A stretch of DNA of 57,363 bases from Cypionkella sp. (GCF_030652235.1 NZ_JAUSBA010000021.1:1-57363), one strand, 5' to 3'. Shown: positions 1-8,208, numbered from the stretch's first letter. Notes: generated by a model from the letters alone, not told the origin. Program-made: numbers and translations.

Positions 1-497
1 TTTTGAACGTGCTGGATGACTTCAACCGCGAAGGGCTGGGGATCGAGGTTGATTTCTCGCTGCCTGCCGAGCGGGTGACACGCAGCCTCGACCGGATCAT
101 TGAATGGCGGGGCAAGCCGGGCACGATCAGGGTCGACAATGGCCCCGAATATATCAGTGAAACGCTGAGAAAATGGGCTGAGAAACATAGGGTTACCATC
201 CAACACATCCAGCCAGGACAGCCACAGCGGAACGCATATGTCGAGCGCTACAACCGGACGGTTCGGCATGAATGGCTGGATCAATACATCATCGAAAGCA
301 TAGAGGAGGCACAGGATCAGGCCACACAATGGCTCTGGACATATAACAACGACCGCTCGAACATCCCTTTCATGGTTTGCAGGCAAACCATTGCCGGGCA
401 ACGGGGCATTGGCGGCACCACACCCGCCCAGAAACTGAGAATGGCCGCGTGAATTCTACGGATGCACCCCGTTAAAAAGGGGGGATTACCGAAGCCA
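1..497 (+). mobile_element. IS3-family insertion sequence, 3' part only
   Basis: The window opens inside an IS3-family element. The 3' part of its transposase gene is followed by a short non-coding end with a C-run/G-run stretch around 467-490 (CCCCGTTAAAAAGGGGGG), typical of the terminal region of this family. Position 497 is chosen only because IS3-family ends finish in CA. The left end and the target duplication lie outside the window, so the right boundary is a guess. Confidence 0.5.
3..452 (+). CDS. IS3-family transposase OrfB (DDE integrase core), 5' truncated by window
   Basis: This is the C-terminal part of the OrfB DDE recombinase that cuts and joins IS3-family ends. The second catalytic Asp lies in VDNGPEY and the Glu in NAYVERYN; the first Asp is upstream of the window. 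The tail WLWTYNNDR...GIGGTTPAQKLRMAA matches the family, but about 13 extra residues (IPFMVCRQTIAGQR replacing one residue) interrupt the normally continuous YNNDRPNMGIGG motif. The extra DNA is palindromic (372-391 and 392-400) and keeps the frame. The true start is not visible. The catalytic residues present look intact, but whether the protein still works with this insertion is unknown. Confidence 0.9.
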   Translation: MNVLDDFNREGLGIEVDFSLPAERVTRSLDRIIEWRGKPGTIRVDNGPEYISETLRKWAEKHRVTIQHIQPGQPQRNAYVERYNRTVRHEWLDQYIIESIEEAQDQATQWLWTYNNDRSNIPFMVCRQTIAGQRGIGGTTPAQKLRMAA

Positions 498-534
498 GTC
501 GGTCTTACTTGGGTGGTCTGACGCGCCTGTACTT

Positions 535-966
535 ATGAGAACCTCTGGAGAAATCGATGCATATCCAGAGAACATGGGTGATTTGGAGGCGGAAAACTCT
601 GGCGATTTGGCATCTGAAAAAATCAATGCTCTTTTTGGATGGGGTTCATTTTTTCACGAAATTTTTGAACTCTACATTGATGGTGTCGATGAAACGACAG
701 CAAAGCTTCCGGCGGATTGGAAGTCACGGTCTGTTTCGGTAGAATTTGAGGCCGAGGGGCGACGCGTGAAAGCTATTGCACCAGCACCGGAAGATAAGGC
801 CGCCAGTTTGGCCGCCTTATGCTTTGCACTCCCGAAATTTTCGCATGGACAAACTTATCCTGGCAGATGGACAGGATGTCGGGGGAAATCTGCGATCATG
901 GGGCGAAAAAATTGGGTTTCCGGGCCGTCGATGGACAAACTAAGGCAGGCTCAACAGGGGTGTTGA
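535..966 (+). pseudogene. decayed DUF6036-like (nucleotidyltransferase-superfamily) gene
   Basis: An open stretch of 143 codons. The central part (FFHEIFELYIDGVDETTAKL, then LPADWKSRSVSVEF and APAPEDKAASLAAL) resembles the middle of DUF6036 proteins, where a pattern like FHETFGFY.GV...LP.GW...L is followed by a P.DLA.SKL segment. The usual N-terminal nucleotidyltransferase portion is missing, and the C-terminus turns into unrelated residues after ALPKF, as if frameshifted. It begins just after the IS3 end, so the insertion may have removed its 5' half. The stop codon lies inside a strong hairpin (944-973). A short hypothetical gene is the alternative; family assignment is tentative. Confidence 0.35.
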
Positions 967-990
967 GCCTGCCTTCTAGCGGTGCTAGAA
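944..990. terminator. two abutting hairpins just before tRNA-Gly
   Basis: GGCAGGCTCAACA (944-956) and its exact reverse complement (961-973) form a 13-bp stem with a GGGG loop. It is followed without a gap by a second perfect stem, TTCTAGC/GCTAGAA (974-980/984-990), with a GGT loop. The tRNA begins at 1000. There is no T-run, so these may terminate the upstream gene, insulate the tRNA or be a palindromic repeat element. Confidence 0.5.
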
Positions 991-999
991 GGCAACAGC

Positions 1000-1073
1000 G
1001 CGGGCGTTGTGTAATGGTAAGACCTTAGCCTTCCAAGCTAAAGACGCGGGTTCGATTCCCGCCGCCCGCTCCA
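1000..1073 (+). tRNA. tRNA-Gly, anticodon TCC
   Basis: A full cloverleaf can be drawn. The 7-bp acceptor stem is GCGGGCG (1000-1006) with CGCCCGC (1063-1069). The anticodon stem is TTAGC/GCTAA (1025-1029/1037-1041) around loop CTTCCAA, with anticodon TCC at 1032-1034. The T arm is GCGGG-TTCGATT-CCCGC (1046-1062), the discriminator is T1070, and CCA is encoded at 1071-1073. It decodes GGA/GGG glycine codons. A rho-independent terminator follows at 1094. Confidence 0.97.
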
Positions 1074-1093
1074 AGATTCTAGGAATGAATATG

Positions 1094-1118
1094 AAGGTCC
1101 CAACTCGGGACCTTTTTA
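1094..1118 (+). terminator. rho-independent terminator of tRNA-Gly
   Basis: AAGGTCCC (1094-1101) pairs perfectly with GGGACCTT (1107-1114) and is followed by a T-rich tract, 20 nt after the tRNA 3' end. Confidence 0.85.
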
Positions 1119-1253
1119 TTTTGTTTAATTTCAATAGGTTGATGGGGTGGTTTTAACCAAGTGTTAAGGATTGGAGCGCCAGCGACACAGGCGCGCTAAA
1201 TTTCTGTTCCAGAAACTTGCACGGATTTTTCTGCAAAATCCGGTTTAGCGGCT

Positions 1254-2033
1254 TTAGAACAGACTTTGTAAGAATTGCGCGGCACCCAAATACAGCGCGC
1301 CTGCAGTGCAGAGATAGGCTGTCAGCGCGACCCATGCGGTGCTTTTGCGCATCGGGCGTTGGATTGCGAACAGCTGTTCGGATTGGATCAGACCTTGCCA
1401 ACTTAGCAGCACGAAGAACAGCAGGATATAGGAGCCCGTCGCCACGCAAAGTGCTGCGGCGGAGGCCGACATGATGATCGACACCGCGCGGGTGGCTTTG
1501 GGGAAGAAGGTGTAGGTCAGCAATCGCACGATTTTGCCGCCGTCCAACGGCCAGAACGGCAGCAGGTTGAACAGGTTCAGACCGCCAAGCACGAGGCCTT
1601 GGATATAGAGAAAACTCGCCACTGCCGGGGCTTGCAGGAAGATCAGGTTGGCCACGGCAAAGCACAGCGCCATCGGGCCAAGGCAGATCGCGGGGCCCAT
1701 CAGGCTGATGAACAGGTCGCGGTCGTGGCTGGCGGGCAGGTTGCGGGATACTGCGACGCCGCCAAACAGCGGGATCAAGCGGAATTGGGCGTCTTTGTGG
1801 CCGCAGACCCGGAAGGCGGCGACATGGCCGATCTCGTGGATCATGATGGCGATGATAAAGGCCGCGCCATATTGCCAGCCGAAGAACCAGATCGCGGCGA
1901 CGACGGCTACGGCGGAGAGGCCCAAAGCGTTGACATCAAAGCCAACACGGTTCCAGCCCGCCCCCGCAAAGCCGCCGCGCAGGGCGAGCGCTGTGCCTGC
2001 GATCAGGATAAGCGAGAGGATGAGGGTAAGCAC
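1254..2033 (-). CDS. site-2-protease-family (M50) membrane zinc metallopeptidase
   Basis: A 259-residue, very hydrophobic protein with about six membrane segments. HEIGH at residues 66-70 is the HExxH zinc motif of intramembrane M50 proteases. PLDGGK around 162-167 is the second metal-ligand motif (N/P-x-x-LDG). The protein presumably cuts substrates within the inner membrane. It lies 6 bp downstream of fabI on the same strand, so it may be cotranscribed with fabA-fabB-fabI, though no lipid role can be read from the sequence. The substrate is unknown. It lacks an evident PDZ domain, which separates it from RseP-type proteases. Confidence 0.85.
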   Translation of the reverse strand: MLTLILSLILIAGTALALRGGFAGAGWNRVGFDVNALGLSAVAVVAAIWFFGWQYGAAFIIAIMIHEIGHVAAFRVCGHKDAQFRLIPLFGGVAVSRNLPASHDRDLFISLMGPAICLGPMALCFAVANLIFLQAPAVASFLYIQGLVLGGLNLFNLLPFWPLDGGKIVRLLTYTFFPKATRAVSIIMSASAAALCVATGSYILLFFVLLSWQGLIQSEQLFAIQRPMRKSTAWVALTAYLCTAGALYLGAAQFLQSLF

Positions 2034-2039
2034 TTGCGG

Positions 2040-2828
2040 TTACAGGTTTTCCTGCTGTGGCATGCCCAGCACATGATAGCCGCTGTCGACATGGATAATC
2101 TCTCCGCTGGTGCAAGCGCCGAAGTCAGAGCAGAGGTAGACTGCGGTGCCGCCGATGGCCTCTAGCGTGGCGTTGGTGCGCATGGGCGCATTGGCCTCGG
2201 TATGGCGGAAGGTGGCGCGGGCGCCGCCAATTGCAGCCCCGGCAAGGGTTTTCATCGGGCCGGGGCTGATCGCGTTGACGCGGATTTGCTGCGGGCCAAG
2301 GTCGTTTGCAAGGTAGCGGGTGGCGGATTCCAGCGCGGCTTTGGCGACACCCATCACGTTGTAATTCGGCGTCACGCGGTTTGATCCGCCGTAGGTCAGG
2401 GTGATCAGGCTGCCGCCGTTCGGCATCAACTCGGAGGCGCGGCGCGCGACATCGATGAAGGAAAAGCACGAAATCGCCATGGTGTTGGAGAAGTTGCCGC
2501 GCGAGGTGTTGGTGAAGCGGCCTGTCAGTTCGTTTTTGTCAGAAAACGCGATGGCGTGGATCAGGAAATCGAGGCTGCCCCATGTGTCTTTCAGGGTGGC
2601 AAAGCAGGCGTCGAGGCTGTCGTCATTGGTGACGTCGACATCGACCATCACGTCGCTGCCAACGGTGGCAGCAAGTGGGGCAAGGCGCTTGCCGAAAGCG
2701 TCGCCTTGGTAGGAAAATGCCAGCTCTGCGCCTTCGGCGGCGAGGGCGCGCGCGATGCCCCAGGCGATGGAACGTTCGTTCGCCACGCCCATGACAAGCC
2801 CGCGCTTGCCCTTCATCAGATCAGCCAT
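2040..2828 (-). CDS. fabI: enoyl-[acyl-carrier-protein] reductase FabI
   Basis: FabI catalyses the last step of each fatty-acid elongation round, NAD(P)H reduction of enoyl-ACP, in the cytoplasm. The 262-residue length is normal. The short-chain-dehydrogenase fold begins with GKRGLVMGVANERSIAWGI, the FabI-type cofactor loop. The catalytic pair is the Y-x6-K in YNVMGVAKAAL near residues 155-163. SPGPMKTLA is the substrate-loop region. It lies 26 bp after fabB in the same direction, the usual Rhodobacteraceae fabA-fabB-fabI order. Confidence 0.97.
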   Translation of the reverse strand: MADLMKGKRGLVMGVANERSIAWGIARALAAEGAELAFSYQGDAFGKRLAPLAATVGSDVMVDVDVTNDDSLDACFATLKDTWGSLDFLIHAIAFSDKNELTGRFTNTSRGNFSNTMAISCFSFIDVARRASELMPNGGSLITLTYGGSNRVTPNYNVMGVAKAALESATRYLANDLGPQQIRVNAISPGPMKTLAGAAIGGARATFRHTEANAPMRTNATLEAIGGTAVYLCSDFGACTSGEIIHVDSGYHVLGMPQQENL

Positions 2829-2854
2829 ACTGGCACTCCCGTTTTAGTGGCGGA

Positions 2855-4084
2855 TTAGGCCAGATACTTGCTCATCAGAAGGGTCGCGTTGGTGCCGCCG
2901 AAGCCGAAAGAGTTCGACAGGACGGAGTCTAGTTTTACGTTCTCGCGCAGGGTCATCACGATTTCGGATGGGTCCAAGGCAGGGTCTAGCGTGGTGATGT
3001 TGGCAGATGCGGCGATGAAATCACCGTTCATCATCAATAGGCTATAGATGGCTTCATGCACGCCAGTTGCCCCGAGTGAGTGGCCGGTCAGCGATTTGGT
3101 CGAGGCTACTGGCGGTGTGTGGCCACGGCCCCAAACGCGGCGGATGGCTTCCATCTCAGTCACATCGCCGACCACGGTCGAGGTGCCGTGCGAGTTGATA
3201 TAGTCTACGCTGCGGCCTTCGGGCAGGGTGGCGATGGCGAGTTTCATCGAGCGTTCGCCGCCTTCGCCGGAGGGGGCAACCATGTCGTAGCCATCCGAGG
3301 TGGCACCGTATCCGGTGACTTCGCCGTAGATTTTCGCACCGCGGGCCAGCGCGTGGGAGAGTTCTTCCAGCACCACAACGCCGCCGCCGCCTGCGATGAC
3401 AAAGCCATCGCGCGTCGCGTCATAGGTGCGCGAGGCTGTCTCGGGCGTGTCGTTATACTTGCTGCTCATCGCGCCCATCGCGTCGAACAGGCAAGACAGC
3501 GTCCAGTCGAGTTCTTCGCCGCCGCCTGCGAAGACCACGTCTTGCTTGCCCATCTGGATCAACTCTACCCCATTGCCGATGCAATGGGCGGAAGTAGAGC
3601 AGGCTGAGGTGATCGAATAGTTCACGCCCTTGATCTTGAACGGGGTGGCAAGGCAGGCGGAGTTGGTCGAGGACATGCAACGGGTGACCATGAACGGGCC
3701 CATCTTTTTCGGCGCGCCTTTGTTGATTACCGCATCGAAGGCTTGGAAGAAGTTTGAGGTGGAGGGCCCGCCAGAACCCATGATCAGGCCGGAGCGTTCG
3801 TTGGATACGTCTTTTTCTTCCAGGCCAGAGTCGGCGATGGCCTGCTGCATGGCGAGGAAGTTATAGGCGGCACCGGGCCCCATGAATCGCAGGTCGCGCT
3901 TGTCGATGTGGTCGGCAAGGGTAATCTGTGGCATGCCGTGGACTTGGCTGCGAAAGCCATGTTCGGCGTAATCTGGCGCGAAAACGATGCCGGATTTGCC
4001 TGCGCGCAACGATGCTTCGACCTCGGTGGCATTGTTGCCGATCGAGGAAATGATGCCGATCCCGGTGATGACGACGCGACGCAT
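2855..4084 (-). CDS. fabB: 3-oxoacyl-[acyl-carrier-protein] synthase I FabB
   Basis: This condensing enzyme elongates cis-unsaturated acyl-ACP with malonyl-ACP and works with FabA in unsaturated fatty-acid synthesis. The 409-residue length fits. The nucleophile Cys162 lies in [12 protein letters not shown], and the two catalytic His are in NSHGTST (about 298) and TGHSLGA (about 333). The protein starts [18 protein letters not shown], as typical of FabB/FabF. It lies between fabA and fabI on the minus strand. The 94-bp gap to fabA holds three 30-bp palindromic units. Confidence 0.97.
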   Translation of the reverse strand: MRRVVITGIGIISSIGNNATEVEASLRAGKSGIVFAPDYAEHGFRSQVHGMPQITLADHIDKRDLRFMGPGAAYNFLAMQQAIADSGLEEKDVSNERSGLIMGSGGPSTSNFFQAFDAVINKGAPKKMGPFMVTRCMSSTNSACLATPFKIKGVNYSITSACSTSAHCIGNGVELIQMGKQDVVFAGGGEELDWTLSCLFDAMGAMSSKYNDTPETASRTYDATRDGFVIAGGGGVVVLEELSHALARGAKIYGEVTGYGATSDGYDMVAPSGEGGERSMKLAIATLPEGRSVDYINSHGTSTVVGDVTEMEAIRRVWGRGHTPPVASTKSLTGHSLGATGVHEAIYSLLMMNGDFIAASANITTLDPALDPSEIVMTLRENVKLDSVLSNSFGFGGTNATLLMSKYLA

Positions 4085-4111
4085 GGGTGTCTCCTTTTGT
4101 GCAGTAAGCTT

Positions 4112-4192
4112 TGTCAGAGTCGTGTTCCGACAGGTCTATGTTGTCAGATTAACTCTCTGACGGGCCGATTCTGTCGGATTAACTTTCCGACA
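4112..4192. repeat. three 30-bp-period palindromic units between fabA and fabB
   Basis: Units start at 4112, 4142 and 4172, exactly 30 bp apart. Each has a 21-bp core: 7-bp arms around a 7-bp centre, followed by a 9-bp linker. The arms are TGTCAGA/TCCGACA (one mispair), TGTCAGA/TCTGACG and TGTCGGA/TCCGACA. Units 2 and 3 share the centre TTAACT(C/T). The A-to-G change in the left arm of unit 3 is matched by T-to-C in its right arm, so pairing is kept. The third unit contains the fabA stop codon (TTA at 4179-4181 on this strand). The array could be mRNA hairpins between fabA and fabB, or an operator array. It has no spacers and is not a CRISPR. Confidence 0.75.
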
Positions 4193-4688
4193 GGGCAACT
4201 TTCATGTCTTTGACGATGTAGATCACCTCGCCATCGGCCTCAACAATACCGTCGGCCACGCCCATGGTCAGGCGGCGGGTTTGAATGGCTTTGGTGAAAT
4301 TGATCTTGTATGTCAATAGCTTGCGGTCGGGGCGGACCATGCCGGTCAGCTTGACCTCGCCGACGCCCAAAGCATAGCCGCGCCCCTGCCAGCCGCGCCA
4401 GCCAAGGTTGAAGCCAGTCAGCTGCCAGAGGCCATCAAGGCCCAGACAGCCGGGCATGATCGGGTTGCCGGGGAAGTGACACTCGAAGAACCACAGATCG
4501 GGCGTGATATCGAATTCGGCGATGATATGGCCCTTGCCGTGTTCACCGCCATCGGCGGAGACTTCGGTGATGCGGTCCATCATCAGCATCGGTGGCGCGG
4601 GCAGTTGCGCGTTGCCGGGGCCGAACAGCTCGCCGCGCGCACATTTCAGCAGATCGTCCTTGTTGAAAGAAGTTGGAAAACTGCTCAT
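4179..4688 (-). CDS. fabA: 3-hydroxydecanoyl-[acyl-carrier-protein] dehydratase/isomerase FabA
   Basis: FabA dehydrates 3-hydroxydecanoyl-ACP and isomerises the product to the cis-3 form, the branch point for unsaturated fatty acids. With the start at MSSFPTSF the protein has 169 residues, the family size. Catalytic His71 is in [10 protein letters not shown] and the active-site Asp85 in [10 protein letters not shown]. The frame stays open much further upstream, and an ATG at 4727 is possible, but the conserved family N-terminus begins at 4688. irr is transcribed divergently from the other side. Confidence 0.96.
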   Translation of the reverse strand: MSSFPTSFNKDDLLKCARGELFGPGNAQLPAPPMLMMDRITEVSADGGEHGKGHIIAEFDITPDLWFFECHFPGNPIMPGCLGLDGLWQLTGFNLGWRGWQGRGYALGVGEVKLTGMVRPDRKLLTYKINFTKAIQTRRLTMGVADGIVEADGEVIYIVKDMKVALSES

Positions 4689-4796
4689 GCCCTCGAAATC
4701 CCCCCAATGGTTTGCCGTTTTCTTCATGTAACACCCGGCGAGAGGGCGAACAAGTGTAGGGCGGCGCGGCTGGGCAGGGGAGTTTGGGGTTTTCGT

Positions 4797-4826
4797 TTGA
4801 AAAGCATGTGTTTTACATTCTATATA
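4797..4826 (+). promoter_or_regulatory. sigma70-like promoter of irr
   Basis: TTGAAA (4797-4802), an 18-nt spacer and TATATA (4821-4826). The predicted transcript start is near 4833, only about 4 nt before the ATG at 4837. That argues for translation from the second in-frame ATG at 4873. Confidence 0.5.
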
Positions 4827-4872
4827 GGAGCCAAGGATGGGTGCGGGCTTCGGCCTGCCTTGGGAAGTGACA

Positions 4873-5289
4873 ATGGGTTTAAGCGAACAACAGCGCAGCA
4901 CGACATGGCTTGCCCGCGGCGGATTGCGCCCGACGCGGCAGCGGTTGGCTTTGGCGGGGCTGTTGGTGGGCGACGGTATGAACCGGCATGTCACGGCGGA
5001 AAGCCTGTATGCGGCGGTTGGCGTGGCGGGGGCCAAGGTCAGTTTGGCCACGGTCTACAACACGCTGCGGGCGTTTTGTGAGGCGGGGTTGCTGAACGAG
5101 GTCGTGGTCGATGGCGCGCGCAGCTATTTTGACACAAGGATGGATGATCACCCGCATTTCTACTGGGAAGACAGCCACGCTTTGACCGATGCGCCGGCAG
5201 AGCAGTTGGTGATTGCGGGTCTGCCAGAAGCACCGGAAGGCATGTCGGTAAGCCGGGTGGATGTGGTGATCCGACTGAAGCGGGCCTGA
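4873..5289 (+). CDS. irr: Fur-family iron response regulator Irr
   Basis: Irr is the haem-responsive Fur-family repressor/activator of alphaproteobacterial iron genes. From the ATG at 4873 it has 138 residues. The winged helix spans about residues 15-85, with the recognition helix in [14 protein letters not shown]; the dimerisation part contains the HPHFYWED metal-site region (about 93-100). An upstream in-frame ATG at 4837 has a good AGGAG, but the best promoter would place the transcript start almost on top of it. The gene is divergent from fabA. A regulatory link between iron status and fatty-acid synthesis is possible but not shown. Confidence 0.9.
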   Translation: MGLSEQQRSTTWLARGGLRPTRQRLALAGLLVGDGMNRHVTAESLYAAVGVAGAKVSLATVYNTLRAFCEAGLLNEVVVDGARSYFDTRMDDHPHFYWEDSHALTDAPAEQLVIAGLPEAPEGMSVSRVDVVIRLKRA

Positions 5290-5416
5290 CCCTATCAGTC
5301 TGATCCAGCCACCAACGGTTTTCAAATTGCGCGGCAAGGGCCGCATTGTTTTAGGTCACCTGCGCGGCGTGCCGCCGCTTGTCTCCGCTGGGATATGGCG
5401 CAATCGACGGCTTTCG

Positions 5417-5454
5417 AAAAAAAACGACGCGATCTGCATTGGGAGCAGACCGCG
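5417..5454 (-). terminator. rho-independent terminator of the fasciclin gene
   Basis: On the minus strand, CGCGGTCTGC pairs with GCAGATCGCG (5454-5445 with 5437-5428, one G-T wobble) and is followed by a run of eight T (5424-5417). It lies about 60 bp past the fasciclin stop codon. Confidence 0.85.
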
Positions 5455-5516
5455 CCACGGGGCGAGCACTGGAGGATACAGGCGCTGGCCCAGCACTGGT
5501 GACTTTCACACACTGG

Positions 5517-6071
5517 TTACTTTGGCAGCAAAACTTTGTTGACGACTTGGATCACGCCGTTTGATTGCTCGACATCCGAGATGGTGACTTTGCCAGCGGT
5601 GCCGGATTCGTCGTAGATATAAAGGCTGCCGCCCTTCATCTTGGCCGACAGATGATCACCCGACAGCGTGGTCATGTTGAAATAGCCGTCTTTCGAGGCT
5701 TTGGCTTTCTTCGCCATCTGCGCGGTGGTGTAATGGCCAGCGACCACATGCGCCGTCAGTATTTTCGTCAGCATATCTTTATTTTCGGGCTTCAACAGCG
5801 TCTCGACCGTGCCAGCGGGAAGCGCTGCGAAGGCCTCATTGACCGGGGCGAAGACGGTGAACGGACCAACGCCTTGCAGCGCATCAACCAAGCCTGCGGC
5901 TTTCACGGCAGCGACGAGGGTGGTGTGGTCTTTTGAGTTCACTGCGTTCTCGACGATGTTTTTATTCTCATACATCGCAGCACCGCCGACCATCGGGTTT
6001 TCGGCCAACGCCGGACCTGAGATCAAAGCGAAGGCAAGGACGAGAGCAGAGGTTTTCCCCGAGAGGTTCAT
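5517..6071 (-). CDS. secreted fasciclin (FAS1) domain protein
   Basis: A 184-residue protein with a clear signal peptide (MNLSGKTSALVLAFALISGPALA, cleavage after ALA at 23) and a single FAS1 domain. The conserved FAS1 segments are visible: GPFTVFAPVNEAFAALP near the middle, then LLTKILTAHVV-like KILTAHVVAGHYT, and the closing NGVIQVVNKVLLP. FAS1 domains mediate adhesion or matrix contacts, so the mature protein should be periplasmic or extracellular. It stands alone with its own terminator. Confidence 0.93.
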   Translation of the reverse strand: MNLSGKTSALVLAFALISGPALAENPMVGGAAMYENKNIVENAVNSKDHTTLVAAVKAAGLVDALQGVGPFTVFAPVNEAFAALPAGTVETLLKPENKDMLTKILTAHVVAGHYTTAQMAKKAKASKDGYFNMTTLSGDHLSAKMKGGSLYIYDESGTAGKVTISDVEQSNGVIQVVNKVLLPK

Positions 6072-6194
6072 GGCAGCTTCCCTATCAATCGGCTGGTTTA
6101 TTCCGGCCGTATGGTAAGGAAACGGAGCGGGGCGGTTGGAAGTTTCAGCCGCCCCTGAGGGATCACGCTTTCGTTATTTCTGCTGGCTTCAGCC

Positions 6195-7703
6195 CTATTG
6201 GCCGAGATTCTTGATGCGGCCCTCGACCACTGCTTTCACCGTGCCGAGCTTCTCGACATAGCGCATCACATCGGTGGCGACGAGATTGCCCGCCCCAGTG
6301 TCGGTGATCAGACGGCCACCGCCCAAACTGCTGTAGCCATCGCCGCCATCCAGGATGAAGTTGTTGGCCGCGACTTTGTAGAGCGCATCGGGGTTCAGGG
6401 CGGTGTCGCCTACCATCACCTCGGACACGCGCGCGCCGGGTTCGGCGGAGGCGTCATAGGCGAAGGTTACACCCGAGACCTGCGCAAAACGGCCCGCGCC
6501 TTTTTCAACTTGGCTGACGGCGTTTTCCAATGCGCCCAGCAACTGGCTGCCGGGCAGTTCGGTCAGCACGGTGACGTTGCCGAAGGGCAGTTCGGTCAGG
6601 ATATCGCGGCGGGTCAGTTTGCTGCCTGCATCATAGGTGCGGTCGCCCCGGATGCCGCCGCCGTTCATGATGGCCACATCTGCCTTGGTCGCATCGCGCA
6701 TGGCATCGGCGATCAGGTTGCCCATCGCGGATTCCTCGGCGCGCACCACGTTGCGGCGGCTGTCCAGCGGGGTTTCGGTGCTGCCGATTTCGACGTTCAG
6801 GGTTTCATCAAGGCCCGCGGACAGTTTGTCGGCCAGAGCCTGCGTTTCGGGGTCGGGCTGCACCGTTGCGGTGTCGATGAAGCGGAAAGCCGGGGTCCAA
6901 GTGATGGTGCGCTTGCCGTCTTTCTCGCCGACCTCAACCATCAGATCGATGGGAGACAGGAACTGGCCGTCGAGCGAGGTTTCGACATAGGCGGTGACGC
7001 CATCATAAGCGGTGGCGTAGGAGTGGTCGTCGCCCGACAGGATCACGTCGAAGGCGTGCGATTTCAGCAGTTTGCGGTCATTATCCATATCGGTCTGCAC
7101 CACACCGACTACGATATCGGCACCATCGGCGCGGGCAGCTTTGGCGGCTTTGATCGCGGTCTCGACGGTGGGTTGGAATTTCAGATCGCCGGTCGAGGCG
7201 ACCGAGGGCGAGGTATCTTGTGCCACCGGGATCAGCGCGACCTTCAGCCCGGCGATTTCCTTGACCATGACACCCGCGACGCCTTGCAGTGCCGAGCCAT
7301 CGGCATTGGTGATGTTGATCGCGGCCCATGGATATTTTGAGGCTTTGACTTTTTCGAGGAAATTTGTAGGGCCAAAGTCGAATTCATGGTTGCCGGGGAC
7401 GGCAAGGTCGAAGGGGACGATATTGGTCAGATCAATGGTGTTCTGGCCCTTATCAAACCCCGACAGCAGCGAGGGCGACAGCATATCGCCGTCAAACAGA
7501 TAAAGCGTGTTGGGGTTGGCGGCGCGCTCGGCCCGCGCGACCGCGTTCAGGCGGGCAAAGCCGCCACGGCCATCTTCCTCGGTGAAGTTATAGACATCGC
7601 CGACGCCCAGAAGGGTCAGTTTCACCGTTTCAGCTTGTGCGGCGAGCGGTAGCAGGACGGTGGCGGACAACAGGGCGGCACGGATGCTTTGCGACAGGGG
7701 CAT
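6195..7703 (-). CDS. secreted 5'-nucleotidase / 2',3'-cyclic phosphodiesterase family metallophosphoesterase
   Basis: A periplasmic nucleotide or phosphoester hydrolase of about 502 residues. A signal peptide (ALLSATVLLPLAAQA) precedes the metallophosphatase domain, with metal motifs VGDVYNF, FDGDMLSP, GNHEFDFG and GDDHSYA. The C-terminal 5'-nucleotidase domain contains NGGGIRGD and the nucleoside-binding region NNFILDGGDGYS. The start at 7703 is chosen because GGAG sits 6 nt upstream; an ATG four codons earlier is the alternative. The substrate cannot be fixed from sequence, and phosphate scavenging is an inference. The gene faces the divergent DUF952-pyrD set. Confidence 0.9.
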   Translation of the reverse strand: MPLSQSIRAALLSATVLLPLAAQAETVKLTLLGVGDVYNFTEEDGRGGFARLNAVARAERAANPNTLYLFDGDMLSPSLLSGFDKGQNTIDLTNIVPFDLAVPGNHEFDFGPTNFLEKVKASKYPWAAINITNADGSALQGVAGVMVKEIAGLKVALIPVAQDTSPSVASTGDLKFQPTVETAIKAAKAARADGADIVVGVVQTDMDNDRKLLKSHAFDVILSGDDHSYATAYDGVTAYVETSLDGQFLSPIDLMVEVGEKDGKRTITWTPAFRFIDTATVQPDPETQALADKLSAGLDETLNVEIGSTETPLDSRRNVVRAEESAMGNLIADAMRDATKADVAIMNGGGIRGDRTYDAGSKLTRRDILTELPFGNVTVLTELPGSQLLGALENAVSQVEKGAGRFAQVSGVTFAYDASAEPGARVSEVMVGDTALNPDALYKVAANNFILDGGDGYSSLGGGRLITDTGAGNLVATDVMRYVEKLGTVKAVVEGRIKNLGQ

Positions 7704-7869
7704 GGCGATCTCCATTCAGGGTTGGATGCGGATAGAGTGCAACCTGAGCCTGAGTCTGTCAAAGCCCGGATTGCCCAAGAATTGCGCTTGGCGGTGACGC
7801 GCTGATGACAGATGTTTGACCGAAGGCTCAGAGCTTGACCGAAAGGCCAGCGCAGGGCATGAGGCGGTC

Positions 7870-8208
7870 ATGCTGATTTACAAGATATTCCTGCGCGTCG
7901 AATGGGACGCTTTCCGGGCGGCGGGGCAGACGGCGGGTGCGCCCGTTGATCTGGCCGATGGCTTTGTGCATTTCTCGGCCGCCCCGCAACTGGCCGAGAC
8001 GGCGGCGAAGTATTTTGCCGATCTGTCCGATCTGGTGCTGGTGGCTTGTGATGCCGACCGTTTGGGTGCGGCTCTGAAATGGGAGGCCTCGCGCGGCGGG
8101 GCGCTGTTTCCGCATCTGTATCGGCATCTGGTTCTGGCCGATGTGGTGTGGGACAAATCGCTGCCTTTGGGGGCGGCGGGGCATATCTTTCCGGAGGGCG
8201 TGTTTTGA
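7870..8208 (+). CDS. DUF952 family protein
   Basis: A 112-residue cytoplasmic protein starting [15 protein letters not shown], with the DUF952 segments [49 protein letters not shown] and a closing [15 protein letters not shown]. The biochemical role of the family is unknown. GAGG precedes the ATG. The stop codon overlaps the TTG start of pyrD, so the pair is probably translationally coupled. Confidence 0.9.
   Translation: MLIYKIFLRVEWDAFRAAGQTAGAPVDLADGFVHFSAAPQLAETAAKYFADLSDLVLVACDADRLGAALKWEASRGGALFPHLYRHLVLADVVWDKSLPLGAAGHIFPEGVF

Noticed and set aside
1599-2165. 188-codon plus-strand frame opposite the M50 peptidase and fabI
   Set aside because: A GC-rich shadow of the minus-strand genes, which have clear catalytic motifs.
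4112-4192. Possible CRISPR array (30-bp period, three copies)
   Set aside because: The palindromic cores are separated by only 9 bp of linker, there are no unique spacers of normal length, and no cas genes are near.
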